Below are positions 48,501 through 56,252 of a stretch of 64,000 nucleotides of DNA, one piece after another. Below the pieces are notes generated by a model. The model was not told the DNA's origin, did no database searches, and saw only the letters and a program-made list of their open reading frames with translations. The DNA lies in contig NZ_BCTC01000027.1 in NCBI RefSeq assembly GCF_001571085.1, positions 1 to 64,000 of the forward strand, given 5' to 3'. Position 1 is the first letter of the stretch. Every line of letters starts with the position of its first letter. Source of the DNA: Azohydromonas lata NBRC 102462. Its GTDB lineage: Bacteria > Pseudomonadota > Gammaproteobacteria > Burkholderiales > Burkholderiaceae_C. The position numbers were made by a program, and so were the translations under genes.

Positions 48501-48635
48501 CATATCGTCTTCGCTCAACGGCAGTGCCGTGCACAGCTCGCAGTAGGAAGCCATGTCGCGGCCGATGAGGTAGCGGCCTACGTGGGCAAGCAGCGACTCG
48601 ACGGCGGAGACGCCCTTATCGAGGATTCCAGGCAT
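45567..48635 (-). CDS. dotO: Type IVB ATPase DotO/IcmB (IncI TraU)
   Basis: A 1022-residue VirB4-type motor ATPase. The Walker A motif APPGSGKTTLLN lies near residue 500, in the C-terminal half as usual. Conserved-looking segments include a late Walker B region (YDEFHNTGGLQSF near 835) and GIRIAAFSQFLHD. The N-terminal MASYCELCTALPLSEDDMRH and VMDSNSLATVYDLQG segments are IcmB-like. Full length for the family. It lies between dotN and traW, corresponding to traU in R64, and overlaps traW. It energises pilus or channel assembly at the inner membrane. Confidence 0.9.
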   Translation of the reverse strand: MPGILDKGVSAVESLLAHVGRYLIGRDMASYCELCTALPLSEDDMRHMPGMDDPYVLVMDSNSLATVYDLQGCFQITSAQDFETIVDNLRVKMNGYLSRPGHSLSLGFERDPERAHDELMRLAEPMIKTARRIGLRSEDIILNRVRRNAPLVAYEQNLLVLYTHMNVMSDDEAKRELKDRVERATQHRLPYLDFGQNPAAVLMAMKLRHDAMVSRVKQDFETCGLAGAPGIMLKPMGAHEAIKRLRIMLNRERTSQKYRPVLPGDRFIPHGREDARDFSDLSAPLIGYQLATASVDIEGELIRSQDLWHANLSLELGPQEPQRFAELMRNVDPRMPWRMRLDLCPGGLNETRGRQMMLAFAGMFPANKSIKQSFIDLRERSRHDAILSMKVTASTWGHSEHEAKQRAASLEQALQAWGTCQVTDVHGDPMAAWASTIPGFTTRNVANRWLPPLDDALTVLPLQRPATPWAETGNVLTRTPDGKIYPLQPASAQQDTWIELGSAPPGSGKTTLLNTINLALLHNPGSARLPLMTMIEVKPGSAGLIQLIQDSLPPHRQHEAVYLRLRNTEEFAVNIWDTQLGARRPTSREADFQTDFMNALCMDAKLGAAPSDCARVNAMLIDIVYAELAGIKANQYEPSVDREVDAALDAHGIRDSHDEDWWLHATWYEVTDLLFAKGLYREAAVAQRHASPVLSDFIAALHHSSITGVHGSAMYSDKETLLEYMARCFHAASTSYRLFSGRTRFELSSETRVVGMDLNEVVGGQSVEGKARTSIMYMFARHLAARNYFLREELLLPHVPPLYKEYHRARVADIRDEKKHISYDEFHNTGGLQSFTATVIKDGREGREWGIRIAAFSQFLHDYPDDLLDAATCVYVMRGGSSDDEKVLRQKFAVSDEAIRRLQREAVGPNAEEGGNFLALFKTKSGLVVQMLTNTVGAVEAWAFSTTSDDVSLRTRLYEALGTYAARKLLAHHFPLGTARATLEHMRANAPEGAQKSVVAELANKLLEEHARQLQTQKGPMQ

Positions 48636-48650
48636 GGAGGCACCTTTTGT

Positions 48651-49430
48651 TCAAGTCGGCGCGTTCAGCACGTCGTGAGCGACCCTGGGCCAGGCGTTCA
48701 CGGGCCAATGCGCGGTGAGTTCGGCACGCATCTGCTGCGTTGCCTTTTCAACGGTCTGCGGATGGATGACCAGCGCCAAGCCATCGAACGCGATGGCGCG
48801 GCGGGCCGGATCGTCATGCACGGTGCGCGCAACGGCCGCGGCGAATGCGCTGGGTTCACTGCTTCCCCAGCGCTGCCGGACGTACTCATGGTGTGACGCC
48901 ATCCAGTTGAGTAGCCGCTTGGCATCCTTACTCGCGGCTTCGTCGTCGCAGGTCAACGCGATGAGGATCGTGCGCAGCAGGTGACTGGCGTCACGGCCGC
49001 TGAGCCCGGGCAGATAGACGACCAGGCCTTCGCCCTTGCGTAGCTGGCCGAGGTGAAACCAGCGATGGCAGATCGGGTCCGCAACCATCAGGTTCTCTTC
49101 GCTCAGGTCGCGGTGGTTGTCGTTGCGGTTGTGGACCTCGTTAGCCAGCGATTCGAGGCCGCAGAACATGCAGCGGTGACCGTGGCGCTGCAGCGTGCTG
49201 CTGCGAAGCGCGCGGTCCTGCGCCGTGTTGGCAAAGGGTTCCAGCGCGTCAGGCGCCGCGTCGCCCCAGACAGTGCTCTTGGTGGACAGCAGCAGTGGCG
49301 CCAACGCGGGGCGCTCGAAGTTCGAGCCCACCGCGTTGGTGGCCGCCCCGCTGGCGCTGCCGGCCGCCGGGGAAAACGTGGCGGCCGGCTGTGGCTGCAT
49401 GGATGTCGCTTCGGGTTGCGTGCTGCGCAT
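48651..49430 (-). CDS. dotN: DotN/IcmJ-like zinc protein
   Basis: A 259-residue protein. The first 60 residues are low-complexity. The core has CMFCG, EVHNRNDNHRD and ADPICHRWFHLGQL, an HNH-like Cys/His set also present in DotN/IcmJ, where it binds zinc and serves the DotL coupling complex. Nuclease activity is not established for that family. It precedes dotO, as icmJ precedes icmB in Legionella and traT precedes traU in R64. ATG at 49430 has a weak ribosome site; ATG at 49400 is an alternative that would trim ten residues. Confidence 0.8.
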   Translation of the reverse strand: MRSTQPEATSMQPQPAATFSPAAGSASGAATNAVGSNFERPALAPLLLSTKSTVWGDAAPDALEPFANTAQDRALRSSTLQRHGHRCMFCGLESLANEVHNRNDNHRDLSEENLMVADPICHRWFHLGQLRKGEGLVVYLPGLSGRDASHLLRTILIALTCDDEAASKDAKRLLNWMASHHEYVRQRWGSSEPSAFAAAVARTVHDDPARRAIAFDGLALVIHPQTVEKATQQMRAELTAHWPVNAWPRVAHDVLNAPT

Positions 49431-49444
49431 GCGCGCGCTGCCGT

Positions 49445-49894
49445 TCAGGGAACGAGGCCCGCGATGCCCACGGTTTCGCCAGCCTTGACGAGCATGAAGC
49501 CCGTGGCTGCCAGAGCGCTGCCGCCGAGCAGCGGCACCACGATCTGGCTGCCCTTGACCTGGCTGTTCTCACCCTCCTTGCCCTTGCGCCACCAGTTGTA
49601 GCCGCCGTACCCCGCACCTCCAAAGCCGCCGGCTGCAAAGATCTTTCCGAGCGATCCCTTCATGGAATCACCCTGCGTCGCAGCGACGGTGAACAAGTCG
49701 GCGAAGCCGCCGGCGTGGGCCCCGGCGGCCAGGCCCAGCAGCGTGACGCCGGCACCAATCTGCATCAGCCGGCGCTGCTGCAGATCCCGCGGGCTCGGTG
49801 TGGCTGCCGCCACCGCGGCGGCCGTGAGCTTCACGTGGACGAAGCGGCCGGCTTCGTCGAGCAGATTCAAGGGATTGAGATTGCTCAGCTTCAT
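49445..49894 (-). CDS. traR: TraR-like small membrane protein
   Basis: A 149-residue protein with two hydrophobic Gly/Ala-rich segments (about residues 44-64 and 118-138) and a Gly-rich FGGAGYGGYNWW between them. ATG at 49894 follows AGGAG. It lies between the TraQ-like gene and dotN, which corresponds to traR in the R64 order traP-traQ-traR. The name rests on gene order, size and topology rather than on motifs. Confidence 0.6.
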   Translation of the reverse strand: MKLSNLNPLNLLDEAGRFVHVKLTAAAVAAATPSPRDLQQRRLMQIGAGVTLLGLAAGAHAGGFADLFTVAATQGDSMKGSLGKIFAAGGFGGAGYGGYNWWRKGKEGENSQVKGSQIVVPLLGGSALAATGFMLVKAGETVGIAGLVP

Positions 49895-49934
49895 GGTGTG
49901 CAGCTCCTGTGCGAAGAAAAAATCACCAGGTGGA

Positions 49935-50468
49935 TCACCAGACCAGGCCGAGCGTCGAGCGAAGACGCTCGATCATGTCGGTGATCTGTACGAGAGCGGC
50001 GCCGCCGAGCATGTGCGTGCTGGCACGCCAGGCGACGTCGTCGGTGCCGTGCGAGGAATCCCCCGCGACGGCAGCCCTTCTCCAGAGCAGGGCGCCCCGG
50101 AAGAAGAAGTAGCCGCCCGAGATGGACACGAGGGTCAGGACGGCATTGATGGCGGCAGCGAAGACGCCGAAGCTGGCGGCGCCGCTATAGCTGATGGGGC
50201 CGTAGCTGACCGTGCCCGCACCAAACGAATTCCATGTGACGTTGATCAGTTGCGAGAGGTTGACCATGCACGCAGCGATGATGGCCACTATCCCGACATC
50301 GCCCAGGGTCAGCGACCGCTGTCCGGGGAACTGCGAGGCGCGCATCATCTTCCCGACGATGTGGCCGAAGTACGCCGTGCCGCACAGCGCTGAGACCACC
50401 CACAGCAGCTTCCACGCTGGCCCGGTGATCTCGTTGGCCAGGTTGACCATCATCGTTGCGAGATCCAT
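49935..50468 (-). CDS. traQ: TraQ-like membrane protein
   Basis: A 177-residue protein with four hydrophobic segments (about residues 19-36, 57-78, 93-118, and a weaker one near 148-162). ATG at 50468 follows GGGAG. It is 15 bp after the TraP-like gene and 40 bp before the TraR-like gene in the tra operon. The equivalent R64 position is traQ. A DotE/IcmC relationship is possible but not shown by any motif I can see. Confidence 0.6.
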   Translation of the reverse strand: MDLATMMVNLANEITGPAWKLLWVVSALCGTAYFGHIVGKMMRASQFPGQRSLTLGDVGIVAIIAACMVNLSQLINVTWNSFGAGTVSYGPISYSGAASFGVFAAAINAVLTLVSISGGYFFFRGALLWRRAAVAGDSSHGTDDVAWRASTHMLGGAALVQITDMIERLRSTLGLVW

Positions 50469-50483
50469 GACCGTGCTCCCGCG

Positions 50484-51326
50484 TCAGAGGATGTCGCCTT
50501 GCGTGGTGTGCACGCGCCGCGATACCGCGTCGATGCTTGTGACGCGGATGCCGTCGACCAGCGTGCCGGGTTCAACCAGGAAGGTCTTCCCGCCCGCCTC
50601 GATCCAGGCTTGGCCGGGGTAGATGGTGTTGACCCGGTACCCGGTGAGCACGCCGCGGTCTGCTTCGGCGCGAACCGCGGCAACCTGCCTGGACCGCGCG
50701 GGAGCGGCTGCGGTGCGGGGGCGCGCAGCGGCGGGCTGTGCAGCGCGTGCCGCGGCCAGGTCTGCGCGCAGGCCCACGAGTTCGCCTTGCATGGCAGCGA
50801 GCTGCGTACGCAGTGCCACGAGTTCGCTCACCGCGGCGTTGCTGGCCATCGGATTTGCAGACATGGACCCCGCCGGCACGCTGCTCGACGGGGCGGGCAC
50901 CGCTGCGCTCTGCGCGACTGGCTGCGGCAGCAGCGCCTGCTGTACGGGCCCCGGCTGTGCCGGCTGCGCCGCCTCGCGCGCCACGTTGCTGCCATGTGTT
51001 TGCGGTTCCACCGCGGAGGAGACTTGATAGGTGGCGTCCGTGCCGGCAGCGTAGTGCGAGCCCGTCATCAACGCATCAGCATTGGGGTTGGACTGGGCGT
51101 TGGAGGTACTGGCGAAGGGGTTGCCGAAGAGGACGGCAGCGGCGACTAGGAAGAGTCCTCCGCCCACGTGGTAGGGCTTGACTTTCGTATGCGCCGCAGG
51201 CTTGGTGCCCGGTTCCGGCGGTGCTGCTACTGCGGCCGTAGCAACGGGTGCAGCTGCGGCCGGTGCCGGCGTCACAGGCGAGGAAAAGAAGTCTTCTTCA
51301 GCGGCATTGGAGCTGTTGGGGTTCAC
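50484..51326 (-). CDS. traP: TraP-like bitopic transfer protein
   Basis: A 280-residue protein. A short cytoplasmic Ala/Pro-rich tail is followed by one membrane segment at about 50-70 (VGGGLFLVAAAVLFGNPF), a disordered Ala/Gln/Pro stretch, a coiled-coil-like part near 170-200 (ELVALRTQLAAMQGELVGLRADL), and a C-terminal beta domain (TIYPGQAWIEAGGKTFLVEPG). GTG at 51326 follows GAGG. The frame stays open upstream inside dotG but that part is not credible. It corresponds to R64 traP between traO and traQ. Confidence 0.65.
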   Translation of the reverse strand: MNPNSSNAAEEDFFSSPVTPAPAAAAPVATAAVAAPPEPGTKPAAHTKVKPYHVGGGLFLVAAAVLFGNPFASTSNAQSNPNADALMTGSHYAAGTDATYQVSSAVEPQTHGSNVAREAAQPAQPGPVQQALLPQPVAQSAAVPAPSSSVPAGSMSANPMASNAAVSELVALRTQLAAMQGELVGLRADLAAARAAQPAAARPRTAAAPARSRQVAAVRAEADRGVLTGYRVNTIYPGQAWIEAGGKTFLVEPGTLVDGIRVTSIDAVSRRVHTTQGDIL

Positions 51327-51354
51327 GGTGCACCTCGGCTGCGTGGTTGAAGGA

Positions 51355-52722
51355 TCACTGGGCCGCCCCGTATGGGGCAGGCGCGTACGGCGGCGTGTAC
51401 CCCGGTGGGTACTGCAGCGGCGCACCGGGCACGCCAGGCATTCCAGGAACGGTTGGGACCATCGGAGGCGGCGGCGCGGCCTGCTGCCACGCTTGCGCCG
51501 GCGCGAGCTGTGGAGCCTGGCTGCGCGTATTGCCAGTGGCAGCGGCGGGCGTGGGTGTGGTGTTGCCGCGGATCTCGTCGCTGGCGAAGACCGGGGAGAG
51601 GAAACGCACGCCGATCGTGGTGTTCGGGGGCACCAGCACCTGCTTGGGCGGAATGGCGGCCGCATCACGCGCGAGGACATTGCCCGCTTGCTGTGCCGCA
51701 CCGCCGACAACGGCTCCCGTGACTTGGCGGCCGCTGACCGAGTCCGGTGCGGAGATCACGGCGCCGCCCAGCGGCGAGATGATCGTCGTGCTGCCGCTGC
51801 GCTCGAAGAGCTGCCCGACCCGTCCCAGGCCGATGGCTAGGGAGGGCAGCACGATGCGACTGAAGTAGCGGTTGTTGACCTCGCCGGACAGCGCCGTGCG
51901 CAGCGAATCCTTGTCAACGGCCTTGGCTTCAATCTTGTAAGTGCGCCCGCGCCAGGACATGCCGGTAAAGGTCATGTCGACGGTGTTCTCCAGCCGCCTG
52001 TAGCCGGGCGCAAACACGCTCGCACCCGCGTAAGGGCCGGCCGGGATGTGCGCTTCGACCATGGAGTTTTCATCGGTGTCGATGCCCGTGCGCAGCTCGG
52101 CGGCCACGAGTTCGTAGCCAGGCACCAGTTGCTCGCCTGCGGCCCCGCCCTGCTGTTGTGTCCCTGCGGGAGCGGATGCCGGCGGCGCAGGCTGAAGCGA
52201 TGCCGTGTACGCCTTGCCGTCCTGCGCCACGGCCGCCAGGCCATGCTTCTCTCCGGCCCAGTTTTCCATCAGCGTCTGAACCTGCATCTCCACCGCCTTG
52301 AAGCGCTCCGGGTCCACGGCCACTTGCTGCGCGGGCTGCTGCGGCGCGGGAGTGGGGGCAGGAGGCGGCGCGGGTGCCGGCGCTGGCGCAGGTGCCGGCG
52401 TCGTGGGCGGCGGCGCGTCATCGCTTGCACCTTGCTGCGCATCAACCGAGCGAGTGGACGGCACGGACACGTAGGTGCCCTTGGCGGCCTTGGCTTGCGC
52501 GGCCTGGCGCTCGTTGTAGTCGCGCAGGATCTGCTGGTAGCGCGCCGACTCCTCGGCGCTGGTGCCCTGCCCGTTGCCCTGCACCGCAGCGACCTGCGAC
52601 GGGGTTGCACGGCTGCTTTGCCACCAGGAGTAGCCCAGGTAGCTCACGCCGGCGACGGCAACGAGGCCCAGGGCCGCGACGACGACGGTCTGGCGTCCGA
52701 AATCCGCCTGCAGTTTGGTCAT
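51355..52722 (-). CDS. dotG: Type IVB channel protein DotG/IcmE (IncI TraO)
   Basis: A 455-residue VirB10-like protein spanning the inner membrane and reaching the outer-membrane core. A membrane segment lies at residues 11-32, a long Pro/Ala/Gln spacer at about 90-160, and a C-terminal VirB10-like beta-barrel domain with VPGYELVAAELRTGIDTDENS, GASVFAPGYRRLENTVDM, and a late PPNTTIGVRFLSPV. ATG at 52722 follows GAGAGGG. Legionella DotG has long pentapeptide repeats that are absent here, as in IncI TraO. It lies between dotH and traP. Confidence 0.85.
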   Translation of the reverse strand: MTKLQADFGRQTVVVAALGLVAVAGVSYLGYSWWQSSRATPSQVAAVQGNGQGTSAEESARYQQILRDYNERQAAQAKAAKGTYVSVPSTRSVDAQQGASDDAPPPTTPAPAPAPAPAPPPAPTPAPQQPAQQVAVDPERFKAVEMQVQTLMENWAGEKHGLAAVAQDGKAYTASLQPAPPASAPAGTQQQGGAAGEQLVPGYELVAAELRTGIDTDENSMVEAHIPAGPYAGASVFAPGYRRLENTVDMTFTGMSWRGRTYKIEAKAVDKDSLRTALSGEVNNRYFSRIVLPSLAIGLGRVGQLFERSGSTTIISPLGGAVISAPDSVSGRQVTGAVVGGAAQQAGNVLARDAAAIPPKQVLVPPNTTIGVRFLSPVFASDEIRGNTTPTPAAATGNTRSQAPQLAPAQAWQQAAPPPPMVPTVPGMPGVPGAPLQYPPGYTPPYAPAPYGAAQ

Positions 52723-52733
52723 GCGCGACCCTC

Positions 52734-53927
52734 TCAGGGCAAGTCGAGTTGGAAAGTCAGCGAGCGGCCCGCATCGCTGAGGGTGACGTAAGGCGTAGGC
52801 GCGAGCCTGTAGACGCGCGTGCCGTCGCTGGCGGCCAGCGTGTTGTCGAACGCGGTCTGGATGTCGCGGTCCGTGCGCACGAAAAGGGCGCCGGCGTACT
52901 GCCACACGTCAGTGCGCGGTGGCACCTCGCCACGTGGTTTCAACCGCACGGCGTCGTTGGGCGGCAAGCCGTCTAGGAAGGCTTGCATGGTGTCGTCGTA
53001 GAGCCCGATCTTGGCAACGCCCGGCACGGCAGCTTGTGCCCACGGGCTGTGCCCCGGCACACGCAAATCAAGCCGGTAGTCGACTTCACGGGTACGGGTC
53101 TTGGCGTCGGGCTCACCGGCCACGAGCTTGATCACCACCGGAGTTGCCAGCCCCACGAGGAACGCGGTCAGGTTGGCTTCCTCATAGGGCGAGAGCATCG
53201 TCACAACGACCGAAGGCGAGCCGTCGATCCATTCGGCGCTGGCAACCTGATTGGGTCTGCTCACACGGGGCGCAGCACCCAGTGGCCACGGAGCGCCCGC
53301 GGCATCAAGAAACACGACGGTGGACGTTTCCCCGGGCAGCGTGCGCAGGATCGGCGGCGTGGCGCCGGGTGAGAGGTCCACGGAGACGGAGCGGATGCGC
53401 GGCAGGGTACGCACGGGGCGGTCGGCCTTGGCCGCGCGCGTGTCTTCGAAGCGCCTGCGCAGCTGGCGGATCTCCTGGCTCTTGAGCGGTGAGACCATCG
53501 TGCTGGCCCGCTGGTAGTCGGTGGGAGGAACCAGTGGCGGCAGAGGTGCCGTGCCGTTTTGACCTTGCGCGCCAGCTGCGCCAGCACCAGCGGCCGCCGG
53601 CGCCCCGCCTGCATAGTTCGGGGCGCCATAGTTGGTCGGCGGAAATGCGGCCTGCATTTGCTGGCTGCGGGCTTGAGCAGCTTGGGCCGCTTGCGCGGCC
53701 TGCATGGCCGCAGGCGAGGGCGGAAACTGTGCCGGCGCCGCAGCGGGCGCGGCTTGTACCCATGTCCCGGGCGCTGTTGCTGGCGCCGGCGCGGCTGGTG
53801 CCGCGGCAGGGGTGGCTGCGGGGTGGACAACGCCAGCCGCGGGTGCCGTTTGTTGCTGTGCGTGCACCGCCTGAGCGGCAAGCGCAGCAACCGCAAAGGC
53901 CGCTGCATACCCACTTCGAGACTTCAT
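52734..53927 (-). CDS. dotH: Type IVB outer-membrane core protein DotH/IcmK (IncI TraN)
   Basis: A 397-residue exported protein. The signal peptide runs to about residue 23 (AQAVHA), followed by a low-complexity Ala/Pro/Gln region to about 150 and a DotH domain with YQRASTMVSPLKSQEIRQLRRRFEDT, then RSVSVDLSPGATPPILRTL and STVVFLDAAGAPWP, the pattern of the IcmK/TraN family. The C-terminus is a beta-rich domain. It forms the ring of the secretion core with DotC, DotD and DotG. The gene is 11 bp after dotI and 11 bp before dotG. Confidence 0.85.
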   Translation of the reverse strand: MKSRSGYAAAFAVAALAAQAVHAQQQTAPAAGVVHPAATPAAAPAAPAPATAPGTWVQAAPAAAPAQFPPSPAAMQAAQAAQAAQARSQQMQAAFPPTNYGAPNYAGGAPAAAGAGAAGAQGQNGTAPLPPLVPPTDYQRASTMVSPLKSQEIRQLRRRFEDTRAAKADRPVRTLPRIRSVSVDLSPGATPPILRTLPGETSTVVFLDAAGAPWPLGAAPRVSRPNQVASAEWIDGSPSVVVTMLSPYEEANLTAFLVGLATPVVIKLVAGEPDAKTRTREVDYRLDLRVPGHSPWAQAAVPGVAKIGLYDDTMQAFLDGLPPNDAVRLKPRGEVPPRTDVWQYAGALFVRTDRDIQTAFDNTLAASDGTRVYRLAPTPYVTLSDAGRSLTFQLDLP

Positions 53928-53938
53928 GGGCAGCTCCT

Positions 53939-54784
53939 TCAGCGCGGTGCGGTCACGAGCTGCCCGACGGCGATGCCAAGGACGTTGTCGAGGGTCGACA
54001 CGCGCGTGACCCGGACCGTTGCGCGGAACCGTTGCGCGGGCATCTCCGTCATCTGCCCGGCCAGGCGCAGCTCAAGCGGGACTTCGACGTACCAGACATA
54101 CACGCCGTTCTCGGTGCCGTCCTTGACCAGTACGCCCGTGCCCACCGTGGCAGAGACGTTCATCCGCTTGGAGGTGACCAGCTCCAGGATGTTTGACTTC
54201 TTCAACGCCTCCAGGAACGAGGCGTAGCCCTCGCGGTCGTACTTCGGCCGTACGGCTTCGAGCTGGGCACGGTAGTTGGAAAAGTCCAGCGTGAAGGATT
54301 CGTTGAGGGTGTCTTTGGCGAACTGGATGACGGCCGGTGCCTTCGTGTAGGGCCTGCTCAGCGGGATCAGCGGGAAGAGCCGCCCGTTGTCCGAAGCAAA
54401 GAACTCGCGCACCGGGTTGAGGGCGGCAAAAACCAGCACCGCGTTGAGGAACACCGAGGCGACCAGGCCGCCCGCGAGCAGGAAGTTGAGCTTGACGGAA
54501 CTCCTGGCGAGCCACTGCATCAGCCGGCGGCTGAGCTCAGCCTGCACGGCCGGCTTGACCGCGTCCTCGGTGCGATGCAGCTGTGACAGTGCGTCGGCCA
54601 TGTCCTGCTCGATGCTCGCAGCGCTGGCCGGGACGTAATGAGTTTCGCGTGCAACGGCTTTGGGGAGGGCTTGGGCCGCCGTGGCGGAGGAATCTTCACG
54701 GCGCGGGGCCGGTGCTGGACTTGGAGCCAACCCGTCGCCTTGAACGGGAAATGGCAGTTGCGACGCGTCTTGCAGTGCAGCCAC
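53939..54784 (-). CDS. dotI: Type IVB inner-membrane protein DotI/IcmL (IncI TraM)
   Basis: A 281-residue bitopic protein of the VirB8 type. One membrane segment lies at about residues 98-121, preceded by an extended Ala/Pro-rich cytoplasmic part. The periplasmic domain has LTLDF-like FTLDFSNYRAQLEAVRPKY and YASFLEALKKSNILE, characteristic of IcmL/TraM. GTG at 54784 follows GAGGTG. It heads the main tra operon, as traM precedes traN and traO in R64. An inverted-repeat operator and a TATAGT -10 box lie just upstream. Confidence 0.85.
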   Translation of the reverse strand: MAALQDASQLPFPVQGDGLAPSPAPAPRREDSSATAAQALPKAVARETHYVPASAASIEQDMADALSQLHRTEDAVKPAVQAELSRRLMQWLARSSVKLNFLLAGGLVASVFLNAVLVFAALNPVREFFASDNGRLFPLIPLSRPYTKAPAVIQFAKDTLNESFTLDFSNYRAQLEAVRPKYDREGYASFLEALKKSNILELVTSKRMNVSATVGTGVLVKDGTENGVYVWYVEVPLELRLAGQMTEMPAQRFRATVRVTRVSTLDNVLGIAVGQLVTAPR

Positions 54785-54801
54785 AGGATCACCTCTTGCG
54801 C

Positions 54802-54825
54802 TCCGTATTCACTGCACTATACGGA
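54802..54825 (-). promoter_or_regulatory. Inverted-repeat operator and promoter of the tra operon (site A)
   Basis: TCCGTAT and ATACGGA are perfect 7-bp inverted arms around 10 bp. On the minus strand a TATAGT -10 lies inside the site, and TTGCCG 16 bp further upstream could be the -35. Binding would block the dotI promoter. Related sites lie at 15606 and 25364. Confidence 0.65.
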
Positions 54826-55245
54826 ATTACAAAAGTCCGGCAAGCCTGACTGCGGCGAATCAGCTCCAGCCGCAGCGCCGCGCACAGGAGCCACAGAGTG
54901 CAGCCGCTCTTGAACACAACATACCGGTAGATAAACGACACCCCGCACCTTCTGGGGTTAATTCCCCGGTATTCACCCCCCTTTTCTCCTCCCCCTGGCT
55001 TATCTGGACTGCACCGCACCAGCGCGAGAAATAGGTAAAGAACAGGAAATTCAAGGAAGGAGCAACCGCAAACCAAGGTCAGGAATGCGGCTCAGTTGTT
55101 GCTCGTATGTTGTTTCCGTGGAGTGGATGGCCAAGCGCAAATGGGCTGACCGCTTCTGCATCATCTGGCGCCGCGCACTTGGCTGGGCTCATGGCCGCTG
55201 CGTGCTTCAGCCCCTGCCCTGCCTGTCCTCTCGCCGGGTCCACGA
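54826..55245. other. Spacer between tra operon promoter and origin
   Basis: No gene is supported; a plus-strand frame at 55085-55486 runs into the iterons and has no family features. The stretch separates the tra promoter from the first iteron. Confidence 0.4.
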
Positions 55246-56101
55246 GGGACAACTTTTGGGAGTTGCTAGCGTGAAAGGCTTCAGAAAGCCCAAAAGCTGT
55301 CCCCTTTCAGGCCTTGAGAGCAGCAACAGGGACACCTTTTGGGATTCGCTGGGCGTTAAGTCACGCTCCGAAAGCCCAAAAGCTGTCCCTTTGGCTCTTC
55401 GGAGACCGCACTGGGGGCAGCGTCTGGGATCACCGGATCCTGCTAAAGCCTCCAGGCTCCCAAAAGCTGTCCCCTTTCGGTCTTAAATGGGCTCAAGGGG
55501 TACAGGTTTTGGGCATTTGGCTGCTCTCCACACCGCACGAAGCCCAAAGCCTGTCTCCCTTGCGCAATCCAGACGCTTCCCCGAGGACTTGCCGCTTGGG
55601 GCTGCAGCCGGATTGAGCAGCCGGCCACAGCTGTTGTAGGCAGCTATAGGGACTGCAGAACCAGCTCCCACTTGATCTCCAGCGCGCCTCAGCACTCTGC
55701 GTGCCGAACAGCGATACCACCCCACAGAGCGGCGGGCGTTGGCAGCGAACAGCTTGGTCAGCAGCTCTGGTACGCATAGGTCAGCGATCAGCTTCGCCCC
55801 GGACCGTAGGCATTCATTGCGTCGCGGCACAGGTACGTTCCTGGTTGCGCTGAGTAAGGTCTCGTGGACGGCCTGACCCTTAGGCCAACAGCCCAAAGGT
55901 TGTCTCCCAAAAGCCCATATCCACACCCCCAAAAGCCCAAAAGCTGTCCCCCAAAAGCCCATATCCACACCCCCAAAAGCCCAAAAGCTGTCCCCCAAAC
56001 TCCCAAAAGTTGTCCCTCAAACTCTTCCAAGTGACTGTCAGCATTGAAGAAATTTGACCCTAAAGGTTTAAAACGTATTAAAGGTCTTAAAGGTTTAAAA
56101 C
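55246..56101. other. Plasmid replication origin (oriV) with iterons, DnaA boxes and AT-rich region
   Basis: A 15-bp iteron CCCAAAAGCTGTCCC or close variants occurs at 55289, 55375, 55459, 55543, 55892, 55936, 55980 and 56002 in this orientation, and as the complement at 55246, 55329 and 55499. Two DnaA-like boxes ATATCCACA lie at 55917 and 55961. Next to them is an AT-rich stretch with direct copies of TAAAGGTTTAAAAC at 56061 and 56088, a likely unwinding element. The rep gene starts 150 bp later. Iterons plus DnaA boxes plus AT-rich DNA is the standard layout of Rep_3-type origins. Confidence 0.85.
55906..55993 (+). repeat. 44-bp tandem duplication within oriV
   Basis: Two adjacent 44-bp units each contain one DnaA-like ATATCCACA box and one full iteron. 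The duplication raises the number of Rep and DnaA sites and could affect copy number. Confidence 0.75.
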
Positions 56102-56252
56102 AGGCCGTTGCTTTGAAAGGTCGCATCGAACAGCCCAGGACACCCCATCGCCACGGGCTTCGGCTGCCGCTGCTCCAACGTAACAGTGGCCGCTTCGGAT
56201 GCCTAACCGGTACACTGCGATGTAACTTTGTCCCGCTTCCTGGAGCTACCGC

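Noticed and set aside
55483-55998. Minus-strand frame of 171 codons with repeated FWAFG and FGLLGVWIWAFG segments
   Set aside because: It is the translation of the iteron and 44-bp repeats; the periodic protein reflects the DNA repeats, not a gene.
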